Of a DNA stretch of 64,000 nucleotides, positions 59,190 to 64,000 are shown piece by piece (within the stretch, counting starts at the first letter, position 1; every line of letters starts with the position of its first letter). The position numbers and the translations under genes are program-made. The stretch comes from Streptomyces sp. F63 (lineage in GTDB: Bacteria; Actinomycetota; Actinomycetes; Streptomycetales; Streptomycetaceae). A model generated the notes under the pieces. That model was not told where the DNA came from. It worked only from the letters and a program-made list of their open reading frames with translations, and did no database searches. The stretch spans positions 20,253 through 84,252 of the forward strand of contig NZ_JAGPXX010000029.1 of the NCBI RefSeq assembly GCF_018070345.1, in the 5' to 3' direction.

Positions 59190-60239
59190 ATGAGCAGAAT
59201 CCGTACCGGTGCCCTCACCGCGGCCGCCGCGGCACTCCTGGCCTCCCTCCCCGCGGCCGCCGAAGCGGCCCCGGGCGGCGCCGGAGCCGCCGGCCCGTCC
59301 TACGCCGCCACCACCTCCGTGGGCGTGCACAACGCGTACGAGAAGTCCAAGTACCGGTACTTCGCCGACGCTCTCGACTCCGGTGCCGCCCTGCTGGAAC
59401 TCGACGTCTGGACCAACGCCCTGGGCAGCGGCTGGCGCGTCTCCCACGAGAACCCGCTCGGCAACGACAACAACTGCGAGAACGCCGCCTCCGCCGCCGA
59501 ACTGCGGACCAGGCCGCGCAACCAGAGCCTCGCCGGCTGCCTCGCCGACATCCGCGCCTGGCACGACGCCAACCCCGGGCACCGCCCCGTCGTGCTCAAG
59601 GTGGAGATGAAGGACGGCTTCGCCGACAACCGGGGCCGCGGCCCGGACGAGTTCGACGCCCTGCTCGACGAGAAGCTCGGAGACGCCCTGTTCCGCCCCG
59701 CCGACGTACGCGGCGGCCACCCCACCCTGGACGACGCGGTCCGGGCCGACGGCTGGCCCGGCCGGGACGAACTCGCCGGCAGATTCCTGGTCGAGCTCAT
59801 CCCCGGGACCGTCGAGGAGAAGAACCCCCTCGACTCCCTGTGGACCGACCGCGAATACGCCACGCACCTCCGCGACCTCGCCGCGGCCGGCACCTTCGAC
59901 CGGGCGGGTGCCTTCCCCGCCGTCCACCACGCGGAGGCCGGCGACCCGCGCACCGGCCGCTACGGCGACGCGTCGCTGCGCCCCTGGTTCGTCGTCTTCG
60001 ACGGCAACGCGGGCGACTACGCGGCAGGCGCCATCGACACGGCCTGGTACGACCAGCGGCACTACCTGCTGATCATGACCTCGGCGCACGGCGTCGCCCC
60101 GGCCATCGACGCCACCAACCCGTCGGAGGCGGAGGCCGGGGACCGCGTGCGGCTGCTCGCCTCCCGGCACGCCAGCATCGTCACCTCCGACTGGTACCCG
60201 CTGCCGCAGGTGCTGTCCCTGGTCGTGCCCCGGGGGTGA
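59190..60239 (+). CDS. Secreted phosphoinositide-specific phospholipase C-like protein
   Basis: This 349-residue protein has a Sec signal peptide (residues 1-27; AAAAALLASLPAAAEAAP). It matches the Ca2+-dependent PI-PLC-like family: SVGVHNAYEKSKYRYFADAL with the first catalytic His, LLELDVWTNALGSGWRVSHE with the second and the metal ligands, VVLKVEMKDGF and the C-terminal ATNPSEAEAGDRVRLLASR. It would cleave phosphodiesters such as phosphatidylinositol outside the cell. A -10-like TAGCCT is at 59138-59143. Ribosome site weak. Confidence 0.87.
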   Translation: MSRIRTGALTAAAAALLASLPAAAEAAPGGAGAAGPSYAATTSVGVHNAYEKSKYRYFADALDSGAALLELDVWTNALGSGWRVSHENPLGNDNNCENAASAAELRTRPRNQSLAGCLADIRAWHDANPGHRPVVLKVEMKDGFADNRGRGPDEFDALLDEKLGDALFRPADVRGGHPTLDDAVRADGWPGRDELAGRFLVELIPGTVEEKNPLDSLWTDREYATHLRDLAAAGTFDRAGAFPAVHHAEAGDPRTGRYGDASLRPWFVVFDGNAGDYAAGAIDTAWYDQRHYLLIMTSAHGVAPAIDATNPSEAEAGDRVRLLASRHASIVTSDWYPLPQVLSLVVPRG

Positions 60240-60278
60240 CCGCGCACCGGTACGCCCCGGCGGGAGCAGACTGGAGCC

Positions 60279-60524
60279 ATGTGCCGCAGCATCAGGACCC
60301 TCCGCCCGCCGTACACCGAGGACACCGGGGAGGACGACCTCCGGGCCGCCGCCCTGCAGTACGTCCGGAAGGTCTCCGGCTTCCGCGCCCCGGCGGCGCA
60401 CAACCGGGCCGTGTTCGACGAGGCCGTGGAGGCGGTGGCCGCCGCCACCCGGGACCTCCTCGCCGGCCTGGAGGTCCGCGGCCGCACCACCCGGCCCGCG
60501 GAGGATGCCCCGCCGCCCCGCTGA
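60279..60524 (+). CDS. DUF2277 family protein
   Basis: This 81-residue protein begins MCRSIRTLRPPYTED and continues LRAAALQYVRKVSGFRAPAA and FDEAVEAVAAATRDLLAGL, an exact match to the DUF2277 pattern. Function unknown; small, helical and probably cytoplasmic. GGAG lies just ahead of the ATG. Confidence 0.9.
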   Translation: MCRSIRTLRPPYTEDTGEDDLRAAALQYVRKVSGFRAPAAHNRAVFDEAVEAVAAATRDLLAGLEVRGRTTRPAEDAPPPR

Positions 60525-60596
60525 CCGGTACCCGCCGAATTCGGCCGCTGGTGAACTCCCTTACGGCGGCGGGGACCAGCCGCGTACGGTCGGCCC

Positions 60597-61388
60597 ATGG
60601 CCGACCACAACAGCGTCGTCACCGGCACCACCGGCGTCCGGCTCGCCTACCGTACGGCCGGTGACCCCGGCGCCCCGCCGCTGGTGCTGCTCCACGCCCT
60701 GGGGGAGACGGGGGCGGACTGGGACGTGGTGGCGGCCCGGTTCGCCCGCCACTGGCACGTCCACGTACCGGACCTGCGCGGCCACGGGCTGAGCGACCGG
60801 CCCGGCGACTACGCCGTGGAGGCCATGCGTGACGACCTGCTCGGCTTCCTCGACGTGCTCGGGCTCGGCCGGGTGGACCTCATCGGCCACTCCCTGGGCG
60901 GTGTGGTGGCGTACCTGCTGGCCGCCGCCCACCCGGAGCGGGTCGGCCGGCTGGTCCTGGAGGACGTGCCCGCGCCGCTTCCGCGCGAGCCCGCGCCCCT
61001 CACCCGTCCGGACGGGCCGCTGCCCTTCGACTGGGCGGCCGCGACCGCCGTCCGGAGCAGGATGGACCGGCCGGACCCGGAATGGTGGGACCGGCTGCGG
61101 GACATCACGGCTCCGGTGCTCGCGGTGGCCGGAGGACCGGAAAGCCCGGTGCCGCAGGACCGGATCGGCCTCCTGGCCGAACGGATCCGGGACTTCCGGA
61201 CGGTCACCGTTCCGGCCGGGCACCTGGTGCACGCCACCCGGCCGGCCGAGTTCACCGAGGCGGTCCTGCGCTTCCTTCGGCCGGACGGCACGGCCGGACG
61301 GGACACGGACGGCCGGACGGCGCCACCGGCCGGGCACGGCTGTCCTGATGCTGCCACGGGCGGACGGCCGAAACCCGTTCCGTCCTGA
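60597..61388 (+). CDS. Alpha/beta hydrolase
   Basis: This 263-residue hydrolase has the oxyanion region LVLLHALGETGADWDVVA, the nucleophile elbow LIGHSLGGVVAYLL, VPDLRGHGLSD and the catalytic His in VPAGHLVHATRPAEF. The C-terminal 30 residues are low-complexity. A -10 box TACGGT (60585-60590) ends 6 nt before the ATG with TTACGG 18 nt farther up, so the gene is predicted leaderless. Substrate unknown. Confidence 0.9.
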   Translation: MADHNSVVTGTTGVRLAYRTAGDPGAPPLVLLHALGETGADWDVVAARFARHWHVHVPDLRGHGLSDRPGDYAVEAMRDDLLGFLDVLGLGRVDLIGHSLGGVVAYLLAAAHPERVGRLVLEDVPAPLPREPAPLTRPDGPLPFDWAAATAVRSRMDRPDPEWWDRLRDITAPVLAVAGGPESPVPQDRIGLLAERIRDFRTVTVPAGHLVHATRPAEFTEAVLRFLRPDGTAGRDTDGRTAPPAGHGCPDAATGGRPKPVPS

Positions 61389-61400
61389 GAGCATGTCCCC

Positions 61401-62384
61401 ATGGGTGTCGATGAGCTGGCCGAAGAGCTCTACACGCTGCCACCGGGAGACTTCATCGCGGCCCGCGACCGGGCCGCCGCCGCCGCGCCCCGGGGTGAGC
61501 GCGGTGCGATCCGCGCCCTGCGCCGCCCCTCCCTGGCGGCCTGGGCCGTCAATCTGCTGGTCCGTGAGGACCCGTCCCGCAGCGAACTGCTGCTCCGGCT
61601 GGGCGCGGAGCTGCGCGCCGCGCACGGCCAGCCGTCCGGTGCCGGCCGGCTGCGCGAACTCATCGGCCAGCAGCGCCAGCTGGTGGCCGCGCTGGCGCGG
61701 CGGGCCGGCCAGCTCACCGCGGACGCCGGCCGGCCGGTGTCCGACGCCGTGCTGCGCGAGGTGGAGGGCACCGTGCATGCCGCCCTCGCCGACCCGGAGG
61801 CCGCCCGGGAACTGGCGGGCGGCCGGCTGACGAAGGCCCTTCCGCCGCCCTCGGGTTTCGGTGTGCTTCCCGAGGCCACCGTCCATCAACTGCGTCCGCT
61901 GCGTCCGCCGTCCGGCGCGGACGGGTCCGGCGCGGCGCCGGCGGGCACGGCCGGCGGGGAACGGCGGGCTTCGGTCACGGACATAACGGAACGGGCCCGG
62001 GCCCAGGAACGGGCCGACCGCGAGCGGCGGCTGCGGCTGCGGGAGGCACGGGGGGAGGCCGAGGAGCTGGCCCGTGCCGCGCGCGGCAGCGCGGAGGAGG
62101 CCACCGCCGCCGAGCGTGAACTCTCCGCGGCGCGAAGACGGTTGCGGGAGGCGCGGGAGCAGGTGCACGGGCTCACGGAGGAGCTGCGGCGGGCGAAACG
62201 TTCGCTCTCGGCGGCGGAGCGGGCCGAGCGGGCGGCCCGCGGACCGGCGCAGCGGGCGCGGCAGGCGGCCGAACGGGACCGCAAGCGGGCCGAGGCGGCG
62301 CGGGCCGAGGCGGACCGGCTCGCTCCGGAAGCCGTGCGGCGCCCCGGCCGGCGCGGCAGGCGGCGGCCGGGCGCCTCCTCCTGA
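61401..62384 (+). CDS. Coiled-coil protein of unknown function
   Basis: This 327-residue protein opens MGVDELAEELYTLPPGDFIA with a helical N-terminal domain (ALRRPSLAAWAVNLLVREDP, IGQQRQLVAALARRAGQLTA) followed by a Gly/Pro linker and a long Arg/Glu/Ala coiled coil (about 195-315). Homologues are widespread in actinobacteria as hypothetical proteins. It starts 12 nt after the hydrolase gene, so co-transcription is likely. No signal peptide. Confidence 0.75.
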   Translation: MGVDELAEELYTLPPGDFIAARDRAAAAAPRGERGAIRALRRPSLAAWAVNLLVREDPSRSELLLRLGAELRAAHGQPSGAGRLRELIGQQRQLVAALARRAGQLTADAGRPVSDAVLREVEGTVHAALADPEAARELAGGRLTKALPPPSGFGVLPEATVHQLRPLRPPSGADGSGAAPAGTAGGERRASVTDITERARAQERADRERRLRLREARGEAEELARAARGSAEEATAAERELSAARRRLREAREQVHGLTEELRRAKRSLSAAERAERAARGPAQRARQAAERDRKRAEAARAEADRLAPEAVRRPGRRGRRRPGASS

Positions 62385-62533
62385 GGGCCGTCCCGCCATC
62401 ACCGGGGGGCGCGCGGGGACCGGGACGGCTCGCGCCGGCGGGCGCGGCACCGCGCCGTCCCCCTTCCGGCCCGGACATGATCACCCGTTTGACGTCGCGG
62501 CAGGGCGCCCGGCCCGGTGCTGCGCCAGGATCG

Positions 62534-62576
62534 GGGGGACGGCGGGCCCTCGGGTGCGCGAGGGCTGCCGTCCCCC
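62534..62576. repeat. Large two-part hairpin upstream of the protease gene
   Basis: GGGGGACGGC pairs with GCCGTCCCCC and inside it GCCCTCG pairs with CGAGGGC: 17 base pairs with a 2/1-nt internal bulge and a 6-nt loop. It lies 77 nt before the protease ATG and 150 nt after the coiled-coil gene. It may be a leader structure stabilising the protease mRNA or a terminator; the rest of 62385-62652 shows nothing. Confidence 0.55.
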
Positions 62577-62652
62577 TGCGCACCCACCACCTCAGGGCCC
62601 GGCCGAGTCGTCCCCCCGCCGGGCCCATCCCCCCACAGGAGGCTGTGAGTTG

Positions 62653-63744
62653 ATGCACCGTATCGTCCGGTTCGCCCGGCGCTCCCGGCCGCGTGCCCTC
62701 CTCGCGGGCGCGGGCGCCGCGGTCCTCGCCCTCACGGCGCCCGCCCTTCCGCGGGCCGGCGCCGCCGTGCCGCGTCCGGCCCCGTCCGTGCTCTCCCCGG
62801 CCGCCGCCGGGGAACTGTCGGCGCGGCTCGCCACCCGGCTCGGGACGCAGACCGCGGGCGCCTACTACGAGGCGGGGAGCGGGCGGCTGGTGGTCAACGT
62901 CCTCACCGACGGCGCGGCGGACACCGTGCGCGCGGCCGGTGCCGAGGCGAAGCGGGTGCGGCACTCCCTGGCCGAACTCGACGCCGTGCAACGGTTCCTG
63001 CGCGACCGGGCCGCGGTCCCGGGGACGGCCTGGTCGGCCGATCCTCGGCTGAACCAGGTCGTCGTCACGGCCGACCGCACCGTCACGGGCGCACGGCTGG
63101 AGCGGCTCGAGCGCGTGGCCGACCGGCTCGGCGGGACGGTCGCCCTCCAACGGACGGCCGGTGAGCTCAGACCGCTCATGGTGGGCGGCGACCCCATCTG
63201 GCGGGGCCGGGAACGCTGTTCCCTGGGGTTCAACGTCACCGTGGACGGCTCCCCGCACTTCCTGACCGCCGGTCACTGCGGCGGCGAGGGCACGCACTGG
63301 TCCGCCTCGCGGGGCGGACCGCGGATCGGCTCGGTCTCGGACGCCCGTTTCCCCGGCGAGGACTACGCGCTCGTCCGGATCACCTCCTCGCGGGTCGCGA
63401 GTCCCAGCCGGGTCGGCCTGTCCCGGGGGGAGACGCAGCGGATCACGCGAGCCGCCGATCCGGTGGTCGGCCAGCGGGTGCGGCGCAGCGGCAGCACCTC
63501 CGGGCCGGGGTCCGGTGCGGTCACCGGCCTCGGGGTCACCGTCAACTACCGGGAGGGCTCGGTGCACGGCCTGATCGAGACGGACATGTGCGCGGAGCCC
63601 GGGGACAGCGGCGGGCCGCTGTTCGCCGGTACGGTGGCGCTCGGCCTGACCTCGGGCGGTATCGGTGACTGCTCCGGGGACGGGATGACGTACTACCAGC
63701 CGGTGACCGGCGCTCTCCGGGCGACCGGCGCGGCCATCGGCTGA
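62653..63744 (+). CDS. Secreted S1-family serine protease (streptogrisin/alpha-lytic type)
   Basis: This 363-residue preproenzyme has a signal peptide (residues 1-38; LLAGAGAAVLALTAPALP), an alpha-lytic-type pro-region (about 40-170; AKRVRHSLAELDAVQRFLRD) and a mature chymotrypsin-like domain: catalytic His in FLTAGHCGGEG, Asp in GEDYALVRI and Ser in EPGDSGGPLF; disulfide cysteines are present. It should cleave proteins outside the cell. GGAGG lies 10 nt before the ATG; a TTG one codon earlier is possible. Confidence 0.93.
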   Translation: MHRIVRFARRSRPRALLAGAGAAVLALTAPALPRAGAAVPRPAPSVLSPAAAGELSARLATRLGTQTAGAYYEAGSGRLVVNVLTDGAADTVRAAGAEAKRVRHSLAELDAVQRFLRDRAAVPGTAWSADPRLNQVVVTADRTVTGARLERLERVADRLGGTVALQRTAGELRPLMVGGDPIWRGRERCSLGFNVTVDGSPHFLTAGHCGGEGTHWSASRGGPRIGSVSDARFPGEDYALVRITSSRVASPSRVGLSRGETQRITRAADPVVGQRVRRSGSTSGPGSGAVTGLGVTVNYREGSVHGLIETDMCAEPGDSGGPLFAGTVALGLTSGGIGDCSGDGMTYYQPVTGALRATGAAIG

Positions 63745-64000
63745 CACCCGCGCCCGCACCCGCCTCCGCGCTCCCACCCGGCGCGCCCCGTTACCTTTTT
63801 CGTGGCCCCGCAATGGGGCGCCTGGCCCCCGGGTCCGGTATGGCTGTGTGCCCCCTGTCGTACGGATGACCTGGGGGGTGTTGCCGCCGGGCTTCGGGGC
63901 ACCGCTTGACCGCTGATGAGGGGCCTGACGACCGCCTGGCCCGGCGCAATGCCGGGCTGCTTCGGGCGGCATGTCTGCGTAACGTGGTTGCCGGCGTGCG
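63745..64000. other. Noncoding end of the window
   Basis: No gene is supported here. Two small hairpins are visible: GCCCC-GCAAT-GGGGC (about 63804-63818) and GCCCGGCGCAATGCCGGGC (about 63939-63957). A following gene outside the window may be fed from this region. Confidence 0.4.

Overview
The window is about 74% GC, densely packed, with very few noncoding gaps and GC-rich third codon positions. Gene content (LAXTG sortase substrate, twin-arginine secreted PhoD and streptogrisin-like protease, HATPase regulators, MurT/GatD, PHO box, cobalamin riboswitch, many leaderless starts) points to a Streptomyces chromosome or a very close relative. I see no rRNA, tRNA, insertion sequence, integrase, prophage or CRISPR array; this is ordinary chromosome with small accessory islands.

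Layout. 1-4.6 kb: start of dhaK, then the sbcDC nuclease pair. 4.7-5.3 kb: a small toxin-antitoxin-like pair (a second, paralogous pair lies at 23.8-24.4 kb). 5.5-14.1 kb: DUF885 peptidase, Lrp regulator divergent from a Cys/Met-metabolism PLP enzyme, a membrane-ACT-GNAT fusion, PhoD with a PHO box, an SDR. 14.2-25.1 kb: sortase substrate, mug-purB operon, SGNH esterase, a 45-residue membrane protein, a HATPase regulator, a pair of CNNM/CBS membrane proteins with a structured leader, GNAT, an ABC ATPase, a methyltransferase. 25.2-30.1 kb: biotin ring assembly, bioB-bioA-(gap)-bioD divergent from bioF. 30.2-32.5 kb: a ClpP paralogue that has lost its catalytic Ser and His, with a small partner, divergent from an orphan Phd/YefM antitoxin; a PlsC acyltransferase. 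32.7-41.1 kb: large catalase, a decayed ORF, CtaG, PfkA, the MurT/GatD lipid II amidation pair, peptide deformylase. 41.2-45.5 kb: TetR divergent from an acyl-CoA dehydrogenase over a clear palindrome, then a YcgR/YcgQ-like permease pair.

45.7-54.6 kb is the most coherent accessory block: a sugar epimerase, a sensor kinase/response regulator pair, a three-gene glycosyltransferase/DUF2064/methyltransferase operon, a membrane-anchored molybdoenzyme with a small membrane partner, and a polytopic glycosyltransferase-like protein. A 16-base motif (core ACGRAWC-N3-GAC) recurs at the upstream edge of the promoters of this block, 48-61 nt from the start codons; I propose it as the response-regulator site that unites the block as one envelope-glycan regulon.

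54.7-64 kb: secreted SH3-like protein, small basic protein, a cobalamin riboswitch with its own promoter controlling a CbiMNQO cobalt transporter, a secreted PI-PLC-like enzyme, DUF2277, an alpha/beta hydrolase, a coiled-coil protein and a secreted streptogrisin-type protease.

Many genes here (both antitoxins, the Phd gene, def, epimerase, glycosyltransferases, hydrolase) have a TANNNT -10 box 6-7 nt before the start codon, i.e. are predicted to be leaderless.
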